Of a stretch of DNA of 64,000 bases, positions 1 through 8,000 are shown piece by piece. A program made the translations under genes and the position numbers. Every line of letters starts with the position of its first letter. Position 1 is the stretch's first letter. The notes below the pieces were generated by a model that saw only the letters and a list, made by a program, of their open reading frames with translations, was not told where the DNA came from and did not search any database. Source of the DNA: Clostridiales bacterium (GTDB lineage Bacteria > Bacillota > Clostridia > Lachnospirales > Lachnospiraceae). The stretch lies in contig DUNO01000026.1 in the NCBI GenBank assembly GCA_012839295.1, positions 1 to 64,000 on the forward strand, written 5' to 3'.

Positions 1-119
1 CATCCAGGCTGCCTTCCAGGATAACAGACATCATTTCTCTCATGAGGGCATTGACATCTGCTCCATTCTTCACCGGATTTTCTTTCAGGTATCCGTTAAC
101 CATTTCACGTAGTGCCTGT

Positions 120-127
120 CTTTCAGG
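120..127. repeat. 8-bp target-site duplication, left copy (CTTTCAGG)
   Basis: CTTTCAGG directly abuts the left inverted repeat of the IS66 element and recurs identically at 2888-2895 directly after the right inverted repeat. Eight-bp duplications are the known hallmark of IS66-family insertion. Confidence 0.92.
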
Positions 128-172
128 GTAAACGTCAAATCATCCGCATGCCAATAAAGAAACGCCACTTCA

Positions 173-1789
173 TCAGCGGCGTGGTTTATAACATTTAACT
201 GGCAGATCCTTTGACCAAGGTAATAAGGAATCAAGTTTTGATACTTCGATATTTCCTTGCTCATCCATAAGAGTTGGGATCATATTCAACAAATGCATGA
301 AATAATAATACGGATTCAGATTATTCAGCTTAGCCGTTTCAGAGATGCTGTACATCACCGCACTTGCCTTTGCTCCTTTGATTGTGTTGATGATTACCCA
401 ATTTTTCTTTCCGATGCAGAATGTACGGATACTTCGTTCCGAGGCGGAGTTATCAATGGGAATCTCTCCATCCGTCAGGAACAATTTTAAGTATTCTTCC
501 TGATTGACACTATAATTTAATCCTTTGGCAGTTGCTCCTTTGGGTAGACAGCTTGTATCAGCTAACCGTTCTTTTGCCCATGCGAAATACTCTTCAACCA
601 GTGGTCTGATTGAAGTCTGGCGTTCTTTAAGCCGGTCTTCACTGGAGAGTGGTTTCAATGTTTCTTCCAGCTTATAAATAGTAGCAATCCTGGCCAGTGC
701 CTGATAAGCGATTGAATGTTTGATTGCCTTTTCGTTCTCCTTACCAATTGCCTTGACTGCATCAGAGTAATCCCTGCGGGCGTGTGCCCAGCAATTCGCA
801 TTGGTGAGATCCTTCAGTTCCCGGCTGATCTTATGGTACTGTTCAAGGCCATCGGTCACAAGGATTCCCTTGTAATTCTTATAGAATTCTTTTGGGTGGT
901 CACTGTGCCGGGTCTTCTGATATTCGTACAGAACAATAGGCTGTTCCGTATAAAACTCTCCAGAACGATGTACCCACATATAACTCTTGCTTCCAGCAGG
1001 GCGGTCATCATGAATGATCTCTACCGGGGTCTCGTCTGCTTGTGTTACATGATACTCCATAAGCTTTGTATGGAGATATTCATACATTGGTATGAAGTAT
1101 TTATTGGCGCACTGGATTACCCAGTTCGCCATTGTCTGCCTTGATATGTTGACACCATTTCTTTGGAATTCCTGCTCAATCCTGTTCAGTGGAATAGAAT
1201 TCACATATTTCGCATTTATGATCGCAGAACCTAACGATGGCGTAAGGATACTGTTTCGGAGCAGATCCTTCGGACGTTCTCCCCGAATAAATTCATCTTG
1301 ATGGTCACCATCTGTACCAACATAAACGTGTACCGTATGTTTTTCAACAGTCCATGATGCTGGCTCATAACGAAGACGCTTGTATTCTTCCGCAGGCATT
1401 TCACGCCAGTTGCCCTTTCCATAAAAAGAATCCAGTTGTTCTTTTGTAGAATCATGATCAAATGATTCTTCTGGAAAGTCTTTCAGATCAGCATCCCTTT
1501 TTCCTTTTTGTTTCTTATTTTTATTTTTAGGTGGAAGTATATCTTCCATGGCTGGTTCAGAACCAGCCTCCTCTGACAGATACTCACATTCATTGAAAAA
1601 GGATAACTGTCCATCCAGTTTTTCGGACTGACGTCCGAACTGGTGCTGATTGGCAATACGCAGCTGTTCAATCAGATTTTCAAAGTTTTCATTCAGCTTA
1701 TCCATCTGATCCTGCATGGATAAAACGATGTTGACTAATTCTGTCTTACTACATTTATTCAATTCATTGTCCGTGAATTTCTGGCTCAT
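173..1789 (-). CDS. tnpC: IS66 family transposase TnpC
   Basis: This 538-residue protein is the DDE transposase of the IS66 element. The N-terminus has a coiled-coil-like stretch followed by the family motif HQFGRQSEKL (a leucine-zipper/zinc-finger region precedes the catalytic core). The core shows ADETPVEIIHDDRPAGSKSYMW, VTDGLEQYH and, near the C-terminus, PIDNSASERSIRTFCIGKKNW, which carries the third acidic residue; these are typical IS66 signatures. I chose the start at 1789 because AGAGAGG lies about 8 bp upstream; the open frame extends 31 codons further with no ribosome site. The gene appears intact. Confidence 0.93.
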   Translation of the reverse strand: MSQKFTDNELNKCSKTELVNIVLSMQDQMDKLNENFENLIEQLRIANQHQFGRQSEKLDGQLSFFNECEYLSEEAGSEPAMEDILPPKNKNKKQKGKRDADLKDFPEESFDHDSTKEQLDSFYGKGNWREMPAEEYKRLRYEPASWTVEKHTVHVYVGTDGDHQDEFIRGERPKDLLRNSILTPSLGSAIINAKYVNSIPLNRIEQEFQRNGVNISRQTMANWVIQCANKYFIPMYEYLHTKLMEYHVTQADETPVEIIHDDRPAGSKSYMWVHRSGEFYTEQPIVLYEYQKTRHSDHPKEFYKNYKGILVTDGLEQYHKISRELKDLTNANCWAHARRDYSDAVKAIGKENEKAIKHSIAYQALARIATIYKLEETLKPLSSEDRLKERQTSIRPLVEEYFAWAKERLADTSCLPKGATAKGLNYSVNQEEYLKLFLTDGEIPIDNSASERSIRTFCIGKKNWVIINTIKGAKASAVMYSISETAKLNNLNPYYYFMHLLNMIPTLMDEQGNIEVSKLDSLLPWSKDLPVKCYKPRR

Positions 1790-2062
1790 ACGATGTACCT
1801 CTCTTATGACAACAATTATACCGCAGACAAGGGATAATTGCGAATTATATAAAACCAGGTATTCGTCATTTTGCCAATGCATCAGACATTCAGAAATCGT
1901 TATTAGACGAAGGGATATATAAGGCTATCAAAGAAAAGAATACCGGCCAATTCTCTGAAACCTGCTTGATTTCGCCCTTATATTGATCCACATATCATAG
2001 TAGAAGTGTTTGCTTAGACGGCAATCGGAGGGGCGAAAAATTCTCTTTTTTGCACAATAGAA
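1790..2062. other. tnpB-tnpC spacer of the IS66 copy with a short plus-strand open frame
   Basis: The spacer holds the ribosome site of tnpC. On the opposite strand, from about 1811 to 1987, there is an open frame reading through ANASDIQKSLLDEGIYKAIK and ending ISPLY. It has no start with a ribosome site and I do not recognise it. It may be a captured gene fragment or chance. Confidence 0.3.
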
Positions 2063-2419
2063 TTAATAGATTTTTGATGGTGCAACATCCTTTATCTTGG
2101 GTTCAATCGGATTTAGTCCCAGCATTAAAAGTTTGAATTGTTCTTCCGTAATATCAGCTGCTTCCTGAGTCGTACGAGGCCATGATAAGGAGCCATCCTC
2201 AAATCGCTTATAAAGAAGCAGGAAGCCGGTTCCCATCCAGAGCAGACCCTTCATACGATCTGACCGTCTTCCGCAGAAGAGGAACAATGTGCCTTTCTCG
2301 AACGGATTTAATTCGTATTTGGATCCAATGATTTGTGCAAAGCCATCGATACCTTTTCGTAGATCGACTGTTCCACATGCAAGTACAACACGTCGAATTC
2401 CAGCAACGTCTTCAAGCAT
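2063..2419 (-). CDS. tnpB: IS66 family accessory protein TnpB (Orf2)
   Basis: This 118-residue protein matches the IS66 Orf2 family: VDLRKGIDGFAQII, FLFCGRRSDRMKGLLWMGTG and LYKRFEDGSLSWP are characteristic. TnpB is needed with TnpA and TnpC for IS66 transposition, though its biochemical role is not settled. The start at 2419 has GGAGGTATCAC upstream and overlaps the end of tnpA by 8 bp, indicating translational coupling. Confidence 0.93.
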   Translation of the reverse strand: MLEDVAGIRRVVLACGTVDLRKGIDGFAQIIGSKYELNPFEKGTLFLFCGRRSDRMKGLLWMGTGFLLLYKRFEDGSLSWPRTTQEAADITEEQFKLLMLGLNPIEPKIKDVAPSKIY

Positions 2420-2795
2420 GTGATACCTCCTGCAGAATCCTGGACAGAAGCCGATCCGATATCTCATTCGAAAGGGCAATTGTTGCAGTTGATGTTTTGA
2501 TAATTGCAGCCGGATGATTCATCGATGATGATTCGTTCAATGTATTTTCTTTTAAAATGGGAATCTCGGTAAAAGTAACTTGTCCAGGGTTTGGAACTAA
2601 TGGCAGTTCCGGTGCAGAATTCATCTTTTCATAAGCTTCTGTGCGCATTTGCCGCAGCCAGTAATAATACAATTTTTCACTAATGGAGTTATCGGTCATC
2701 CATTGTTTGGCACTCATCCCTTCGGGACGATTCTGACATTGCTCAATTATATTTTTCCAGTGTGAACGCCGCACTTCATGAGTTGTTTTATCCAT
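2412..2795 (-). CDS. tnpA: IS66 family accessory protein TnpA (Orf1)
   Basis: This 127-residue protein begins with SHWKNIIEQCQNRPEGMSAK followed by a helix-turn-helix-like segment (QWMTDNSISEKLYYYWLRQM), the usual N-terminus of IS66 Orf1. AAAGGAG lies 5 bp before the ATG. It is the first gene of the IS66 operon, 92 bp from the right inverted repeat, and probably has a DNA-binding role. Confidence 0.9.
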   Translation of the reverse strand: MDKTTHEVRRSHWKNIIEQCQNRPEGMSAKQWMTDNSISEKLYYYWLRQMRTEAYEKMNSAPELPLVPNPGQVTFTEIPILKENTLNESSSMNHPAAIIKTSTATIALSNEISDRLLSRILQEVSHA

Positions 2796-2887
2796 AGTAT
2801 CTCCTTTAAAAAACTATTAGTTTTTTGCATTTTTTAAAGTATGCCATAAAATATGGTGAGTGACTAGGCGAGTGGTTTGACGTTTAC

Positions 2888-2895
2888 CTTTCAGG
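2888..2895. repeat. 8-bp target-site duplication, right copy (CTTTCAGG)
   Basis: Identical to 120-127 and immediately outside the right inverted repeat of the IS66 element. It lies inside codons 10-12 of the IS256 transposase gene, which fixes the insertion point. Confidence 0.92.
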
Positions 2896-3029
2896 AGACT
2901 CGTCCCTTCTTCTTTTCGCCATAAAATAAAACCTCCAAACTGAGTAATTTTATTTTACACCAGTTTGAAGGTTTACACAAACTTTAGGATAGTCCCTATT
3001 TGACCATTGGATTATATATATTTTGCATT

Positions 3030-3179
3030 TTAAACATCCGTAATCCGGTTACCATCCCAGACTTCACAACCACCAAGTATCAGTTCATCTCCTTCTGCCA
3101 GTTCAAAACCTTCGTAATTTGGCATTCCATATAAGATTTCAGCAACATGAATTAATTTGCATTATAGACATCTAGCCAT
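3030..3179 (-). pseudogene. small ~49-residue protein gene with an in-frame TAA at codon 6
   Basis: A start at 3179 follows a strong GGGGGG-type ribosome site (10-11 bp upstream). The reading is MARCL, then TAA, then CKLIHVAEILYGMPNYEGF and onward to ...LILGGCEVWDGNRITDV with a stop at 3030. The frame stays open and protein-like on both sides of the TAA, so this is either a gene inactivated by one base change (for example GAA to TAA) or, less likely, one read through the stop. With a residue restored, the two cysteines form a CxxC pair. Family not recognised. Confidence 0.5.
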
Positions 3180-3258
3180 TGAAATCACACCCCCCTTTAA
3201 TTTTTACTTCATTAGGGTAATGATTTTGATACAATTTAACCATGAACACCCTTAGGGC

Positions 3259-3302
3259 AAAAAATGAACACGGTACAGTCCTAACGATACTGCACCGTGT
3301 TC
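3259..3302 (-). terminator. rho-independent terminator of the WYL/HNH operon
   Basis: A 14-bp stem (3266-3279 with 3289-3302, one mismatch, 9-nt loop) is followed on the minus strand by six T residues (3259-3264 read in reverse). It lies 46 bp past the stop of the last gene of the 3348-7749 operon. Confidence 0.85.
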
Positions 3303-3347
3303 ATCTATTATTACGATTTATAAGAATAATAAAATCACTTATATCTA

Positions 3348-4946
3348 TTATTCATCCGCCATATAAACACTGATAATAGCAAATGGAATATATAATATCT
3401 CAACAATTATCATTGCAACTTTAAAAGAAAATCCTAATAATCCATTTAAGAAAGTAAACAATAGTAATGCTACAGCTAAGAAAAAGAAACATCCAAGAAA
3501 CCTGGCACACATTTTACGAATATTTCCTACTTTCTTACCCTTACTAGGAATAGTAACACCAAATAAAATCAACAAAACAAAACCCACAACTATATCCAAA
3601 AGTATAAAATGATTTATGCTAGTTAAATATTGGCAATACCTATAAAACAGAACACCAAACTCTATTCCAAATAATAAACAAGCAATATGCTTTACCATTT
3701 TAAAGAATTTAGAATCTGTATCAGATTTCATTATTAATAACGTTATAGTTGCAAACACCAAAGCCCCCATACGAAATGTATCCAAAAAGATAATTGATGC
3801 TAATAGTCCAAGCGCTATAGCAAATACATTTCTTATAGTATCTGGTGTTCCTGATTTTGTATTGTTTTTTGATGAAACGTTAGCTTTGCTTTGTTTTATC
3901 TCTTTAGGTTTAACCTTATAATCATATGATTCTATTTCTTTTACTGCTTCCGTAAAAGCTGGTAATTTATATGTAGTCTGATTATATATATCTTTTGATT
4001 TTGCTGAAATATTTCCATTCTTCGACAGAATAGGTGTATCAATAATTGCCTTGACCGCTCCTGCTAATGATCTCGTAACAGCAATGAGCTTCAATTCCTC
4101 TTCTGATAAATCATTTGACTTAATAGTCTTTTTTCCAAAAAAACCCGATTTTTTATTTATAACAGCATCAAGCATTCCTACGCATTCAGAAAACATCCCA
4201 TCCAGTTCAATCAAGACACCGTTAAACATATCAGATCGTTCTGCAATTGCTCTACAAAGAGTTTCTGACACTTGCATTTTTTCAGAAGCTGCCTCTGCTT
4301 CTGCATACATTGTCTGTGCCTTTTCTAAATTTTCATCAGCTTTTATACTCGCCGATATACCTGTGAATAAGACAACAGGTGCTGCAACAGCTGCAAGTGG
4401 TGTCATCGCAGCTCCAAATGAAAGCGCTGACCCTGCAATTCCTGCTGCTGCTCCAATTTCACCAGCAGCCAATGCCGAACCTGCTAAAGAAAGGCCTCCT
4501 GTAATAACCGGTAAAGAGCCACTTGCGGCAAGTGCAATAACTGCTCCTGCGGCGGCACCAGTAGCACCGCTAGATATTGTTGCTGAATATATATCCGACA
4601 TTTCTCTTATCTGAATGGCATCCTCCTGGTCTATGATAAAATTTGATATTTCATCTAACCCTACAGAATTGGCCACTTCAATACTTTTAATTTTTTCGTA
4701 AGACTTCAAAAATTGCTTCATTGAGCAATCTAATATTTTCTTTTTAGAATATCCAAACTTAAGTAATGCCTTTTCCGTATTGTTCTGTGCTCTTTCAAGA
4801 GACGTCTTTGAACTATTATATAAATCACGAGCATCTGAAGCTAAACTTTGCGCTTTTTCGTTTGTTTCTTTAGCACTCATGTGCCCTCCGATTCCAATCA
4901 AACCTGCAGCAGCACCCAATCCAGCCAAAAGAAATGGTATTGGCAT
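3348..4946 (-). CDS. glycine/alanine-rich multi-pass membrane protein, last gene of candidate defence operon
   Basis: The 532-residue protein is not recognised as a named family. It starts with a hydrophobic, glycine-rich hairpin (about residues 1-22), then a helical region containing Lys-Ala-Gln-rich coiled-coil segments. A long Ala/Gly-rich hydrophobic stretch follows (about 125-200), resembling membrane-inserting glycine-zipper segments. The C-terminal 160 residues hold about five further membrane spans. AGGGAGG lies 8 bp before the start, only 18 bp after the HNH-like gene, so the two are co-translated. The gene is AT-rich compared with the chromosome from 24 kb on. By analogy with membrane effectors of defence systems it could be the pore or membrane-damaging part, but that is inference. 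Confidence 0.6.
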   Translation of the reverse strand: MPIPFLLAGLGAAAGLIGIGGHMSAKETNEKAQSLASDARDLYNSSKTSLERAQNNTEKALLKFGYSKKKILDCSMKQFLKSYEKIKSIEVANSVGLDEISNFIIDQEDAIQIREMSDIYSATISSGATGAAAGAVIALAASGSLPVITGGLSLAGSALAAGEIGAAAGIAGSALSFGAAMTPLAAVAAPVVLFTGISASIKADENLEKAQTMYAEAEAASEKMQVSETLCRAIAERSDMFNGVLIELDGMFSECVGMLDAVINKKSGFFGKKTIKSNDLSEEELKLIAVTRSLAGAVKAIIDTPILSKNGNISAKSKDIYNQTTYKLPAFTEAVKEIESYDYKVKPKEIKQSKANVSSKNNTKSGTPDTIRNVFAIALGLLASIIFLDTFRMGALVFATITLLIMKSDTDSKFFKMVKHIACLLFGIEFGVLFYRYCQYLTSINHFILLDIVVGFVLLILFGVTIPSKGKKVGNIRKMCARFLGCFFFLAVALLLFTFLNGLLGFSFKVAMIIVEILYIPFAIISVYMADE

Positions 4947-4964
4947 AATTATCCCTCCCTATTT

Positions 4965-6419
4965 TTAAAGTATATCAATTAAATCATCGTCAAGAAACCT
5001 CTTAAATTCTTTTACAGTTTCATAATGAACTTGTCCACCAAGTTTACGTGTAATTTGATTTGCTCCTGTAATGATTCCATCAGCATCCCCTGCTTGATAA
5101 GCAAATCTAATACTTGATAATGCTTCATTAAAACAATCCTTATATTCTTTGAAGTAAGATTTTAGATAATCCTCTAACTCTTCCCTAAATACTTTTGTCT
5201 GCTCAGCCGCTTTATTACATTCCTCAATAATACGCTGTCTTTCTTTATGTTCTAATTGTTTAGTTTGAAGTGTGTTAATCAAATTATTATAATAAGTACT
5301 TGTTAACGCAGATCCAACTAGCGCACCGATAGCACCTCCAACAATAGGAATAGGTATTAATGCTTGACCTACTGCCATAGAGTAACCCATTGTTGCAAGA
5401 TTTAATCCTTTATCTCCGAGTTCAATCAAACACTCCTGGGTAGTAATCTCACCGTTTCCATATCTTTTAAGCGTATCTCCTGTTACTATAACTGCAGTAA
5501 TCACCTTTCCTGGAACATTTGACTTGGAAAGTGCTTGGATAAATTTTGATGAAGAATTTGATAACGAGTGTGAAACCACTGTAAGTCCACCGCCCATCGC
5601 ATAGCCTGTAACTGCAGCTTTTCCACCATCTTTTATCGTATCGACAATTGCCTCATCGCTACTTTTCTTCCCATTAACAACTGCTACAAAATTCATTATT
5701 CCAGACATTGTAAGTGCAGTGACACCTGCATTTTTTGCACCATATTTTCCAGCTTCATGTCCCGTTTTTATTGCATTTTTAGTTGATGCATTATTAATTT
5801 GTTTAGAAGTGGATTTTTCAGCAATCTCGCCATCTCTTATAGCAATCTGCCGCCCACCTTCAGTTAATTCTACGCCTTTGCTTTGTAGATACTCCTCATT
5901 CTCTACATACTCCTTATTTGTTCGACTACGTTTCGGATTATTAAATTTTCTTGAGGAAACTCTAATATTGTCATAACTATTTGCTGCATTGTTAATATCA
6001 TCAGTTGTTGCCCATACATTATCTTTAGTATCCTTATATATCTGTTCTAACGGTTTAACATGATCACTTTCAGCAAGATGCTTTTGCCACTCATCGCCAT
6101 ACATCATTCTAGCTTCTTGCTTGGTCAACACTAACTTATTTCCTGTATATGGATCAATTACTTCTGCTTCATCCTTAAACAGATTTAATTTTGCTTGCTT
6201 TTTTGCGCCCCCACTATCATATAAATTTCTATTACCAGTATATGTGCTAGGTTTTGCAAATCTCTTTGCAGCTTGTTGTACTGAATTTCTTGCTGATTCA
6301 GTAGCTGCGTACCCAAAACCAATTTTAGATGCGTCGTTAGCATGATCATTTTTTTCTTCATTAGGCATACTTAAAACTTCTGTTGATGTATCTTGTTTAC
6401 GCTTAAAAAAATCAAACAT
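4965..6419 (-). CDS. HNH-like nuclease domain fused to glycine-rich membrane segment
   Basis: The 484-residue protein has a central HNH-like region: DPYTGNKLVLTK, then ESDHVKPLEQIYKD (Asp-His pair), DINNAANSYDNIRVSSRKFN (the Asn-containing helix) and PKRSRTNKEY. This order is what HNH/endonuclease VII-like domains show. The second half (about residues 225-385) contains glycine-rich hydrophobic stretches such as GYAMGGGLTVVSHSL and IPIPIVGGAIGALVGSALTS, typical of membrane-inserting hairpins, followed by a charged helical tail. Gene order places it between a Cys-cluster protein (48 bp upstream) and a membrane protein (18 bp downstream). A nuclease fused to membrane segments suggests an effector; nuclease activity is inferred from the motif only. 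Confidence 0.6.
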   Translation of the reverse strand: MFDFFKRKQDTSTEVLSMPNEEKNDHANDASKIGFGYAATESARNSVQQAAKRFAKPSTYTGNRNLYDSGGAKKQAKLNLFKDEAEVIDPYTGNKLVLTKQEARMMYGDEWQKHLAESDHVKPLEQIYKDTKDNVWATTDDINNAANSYDNIRVSSRKFNNPKRSRTNKEYVENEEYLQSKGVELTEGGRQIAIRDGEIAEKSTSKQINNASTKNAIKTGHEAGKYGAKNAGVTALTMSGIMNFVAVVNGKKSSDEAIVDTIKDGGKAAVTGYAMGGGLTVVSHSLSNSSSKFIQALSKSNVPGKVITAVIVTGDTLKRYGNGEITTQECLIELGDKGLNLATMGYSMAVGQALIPIPIVGGAIGALVGSALTSTYYNNLINTLQTKQLEHKERQRIIEECNKAAEQTKVFREELEDYLKSYFKEYKDCFNEALSSIRFAYQAGDADGIITGANQITRKLGGQVHYETVKEFKRFLDDDLIDIL

Positions 6420-6467
6420 TATTGCTTCGAACTCCTTTCTTGCAATGAAGAAAAATTGTCATATATA

Positions 6468-6731
6468 CTATTTTTCCTTCTGTCTTTGTTTAAATTGTTT
6501 ACATACTTTGTAGTTAAGATTATAATACTCTTCTTTTGACATTTTATCTTTAAAATGTGCTTTATACATCTCATCAACATTGCAAAGTAAAGGGCGATCA
6601 TAATATATTGTACAAAGATTTGAAGCTGAATTAAAATACTTACACACTCCGTCACCTCTGTCTAGAATAGAATAAATTGCTGAACTTCCTACTTTCATAC
6701 AGCATAAACCACATTTATCGCATACAAACAA
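6468..6731 (-). CDS. YkgJ family cysteine-cluster protein
   Basis: The 87-residue protein begins CDKCGLCCMKVG and continues with GVCKYFNSASNLCTIYYDRPLLCNVDEMY and a final KVCKQF: eight cysteines in the arrangement of the YkgJ (zinc- or iron-chelating) family. The start is TTG at 6731, chosen because a GGGGGG ribosome site lies 9 bp upstream; an ATG nearby is in another frame. It sits 73 bp after the WYL regulator and 48 bp before the HNH-like gene, so it is probably an operon member, perhaps a metal-binding maturation or regulatory subunit. The biochemical role of the family is poorly known. Confidence 0.75.
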   Translation of the reverse strand: MFVCDKCGLCCMKVGSSAIYSILDRGDGVCKYFNSASNLCTIYYDRPLLCNVDEMYKAHFKDKMSKEEYYNLNYKVCKQFKQRQKEK

Positions 6732-6804
6732 TTTTCATTTCCCCCCTACTTGATACCATAAATCTGGTTCAGAAATTTCATGCCAAAAGCTCAGAAATAA
6801 TACT

Positions 6805-7749
6805 TTATAACACTTCAATATTTTTACCTTGGCTTCTAATCCACATATCAATTCCATCACCAAAAACTTCTGCTTGTATAATCCATCCCTTTTCATCTTT
6901 CGAAAGTATTTTTGCTGTTGGCAACCTATCGAGAATCGAATCTATATCATATCCCGTGAATTTGAACTTAATTGATTTAAGTTTACCACCATACATAAAT
7001 TGAACCCGTTTTCTGAATTCACCCTCTTCGAAACGGTCTGAATATGGTATTTTAAAATGCTCATCAGCAATTTCATATTCTTTTATTCTATCGATACGAT
7101 ATATGGTTGGATATTCATCGAACGGATTAGAGAATTCCGTCTTTTTATTAATATCTTCTATGTAAGCTGTCAAATAGAAATAATATTCTGAAAACATTAT
7201 GCCTACTGGTTTTAATTTACGTGTTACAACACTCTTATCTCTTATTTTGATATATTTTACACTCAAATATCGTGATTCTTTAATCGCAGTTCCTATATCC
7301 CATAATCTATCCACAAACGGAATTCCATGATTAAGTTCTACATAATGATACTTTTCGTTTGCAATTAATTCAGATACCATTTTTTGATTTTTCCTAGGAA
7401 CACAACATTCCAACAGTTTATCAATCATTTCTTCCTTTGTAAATGCTCTGCTATCAAGAAGTATCTTACATATTCCTAAGACTTCACTATTGGACAACTT
7501 CATTCTTGATACTTTTTCTAAACGATATCCTCGTTCAGAATAATCATAAACAACACTATTAATGAAGCCGGTATTTATTGAAGATTTATCCAAAAAGGCT
7601 CTTATATCCTCAATATCTCTTTGTATAGTTCTCTCATTAACCGCATAGCTTTTAGCTTCTTCTGTTTTACTAATTACTAGCCCATCACACAATTTCGAAT
7701 AAATCCCAAGTATTCTCTCGGTTTTATTCCCTTGTTCAATTAGTTCCAC
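6805..7749 (-). CDS. WYL-domain helix-turn-helix transcriptional regulator
   Basis: About 314 residues. The N-terminus is a DeoR-like winged helix (RILGIYSKLCDGLVISKTEE, then VNERTIQRDIEDIRAFL, the recognition-helix pattern). The middle and C-terminus carry a WYL ligand-binding domain (RKLKPVGIMFSEYYFYLTAY, then TIYRIDRIKEYEI) and a WYL C-terminal extension. GTG at 7749 is the best start: AGAGGTGA sits about 6-8 bp upstream and would overlap the alternative ATG at 7755. WYL regulators often control phage-defence operons (the BrxR/CapW type) and respond to nucleic-acid or nucleotide signals. Here it is the first gene of a leftward operon and probably autoregulated. Confidence 0.85.
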   Translation of the reverse strand: MELIEQGNKTERILGIYSKLCDGLVISKTEEAKSYAVNERTIQRDIEDIRAFLDKSSINTGFINSVVYDYSERGYRLEKVSRMKLSNSEVLGICKILLDSRAFTKEEMIDKLLECCVPRKNQKMVSELIANEKYHYVELNHGIPFVDRLWDIGTAIKESRYLSVKYIKIRDKSVVTRKLKPVGIMFSEYYFYLTAYIEDINKKTEFSNPFDEYPTIYRIDRIKEYEIADEHFKIPYSDRFEEGEFRKRVQFMYGGKLKSIKFKFTGYDIDSILDRLPTAKILSKDEKGWIIQAEVFGDGIDMWIRSQGKNIEVL

Positions 7750-7772
7750 TCTCATCACCTCTTTGCATGAAT

Positions 7773-7803
7773 AGTATAGCAATTAGGTTAGACACATTCT
7801 GTC
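7773..7803 (-). promoter_or_regulatory. extended -10 promoter and GACA-N5-TGTC palindrome upstream of the WYL operon
   Basis: On the minus strand TGC-TATACT (7773-7781) is an extended -10 box, 24 bp before the GTG start. Directly upstream, at 7791-7803, is the palindrome GACACATTCTGTC, covering the place where a -35 contact would be. The position fits an operator for the WYL protein. Inferred from sequence only. Confidence 0.5.
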
Positions 7804-8000
7804 ATTCAAAATAAAATTTTGACAAAATTTTTCTTTTTTATTTTATCATGCATAAAATAAGTTTACCACATTTTACTACACAATAACAGAACAAAATCTC
7901 TAATATAGTAAAATTCAACATAATAGAAATTGAATTATAACAGATATAAAAAGTCTATAGCCAGAATATTACCCAAGTTACAAACCTCCGCCTTTATTAA

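Larger units (their letters stand above)
128..2887 (-). mobile_element. complete IS66-family insertion sequence (2,760 bp)
   Basis: The ends are perfect 12-bp inverted repeats: GTAAACGTCAAA at 128-139 and its reverse complement at 2876-2887. An 8-bp direct repeat flanks both. Inside are the three IS66 genes in the family's order, all on the minus strand: tnpA (2412-2795), tnpB (2063-2419, overlapping tnpA by 8 bp) and tnpC (173-1789). All three frames are intact, so the copy may be transposition-competent. The 273-bp spacer between tnpB and tnpC is longer than I would expect for the family. Confidence 0.93.
1..2922 (-). pseudogene. IS256-family transposase, N-terminal part, disrupted by IS66
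   Basis: The start codon at 2922 is preceded by GGAGGT (2931-2936). Reading leftward it gives MAKRRRDESPER; the frame then resumes at 127 with RQALREMVNGYLKENPVKNG and runs through MREMMSVILEGSLD to the window edge. This is the characteristic N-terminal block of IS256-type transposases. The remaining DDE catalytic domain would lie outside the window. The gene is inactive here because 2.76 kb of IS66 sequence separates its first twelve codons from the rest. Family assignment rests on recognised sequence, not on a search. Confidence 0.75.
1..2998 (-). mobile_element. IS256-family (mutator-type) element, right end, interrupted by IS66 insertion
   Basis: Removing 128-2895 (the IS66 copy plus one target duplication) rejoins a single minus-strand reading frame whose start sits at 2922 and which leaves the window at base 1. 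The encoded N-terminus matches the start of IS256-family transposases common in Lachnospiraceae. Upstream of its start, up to about 2998, lies a non-coding stretch that should contain the element's right terminal inverted repeat. The exact end cannot be fixed because the left end is outside the window. Confidence 0.75.
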
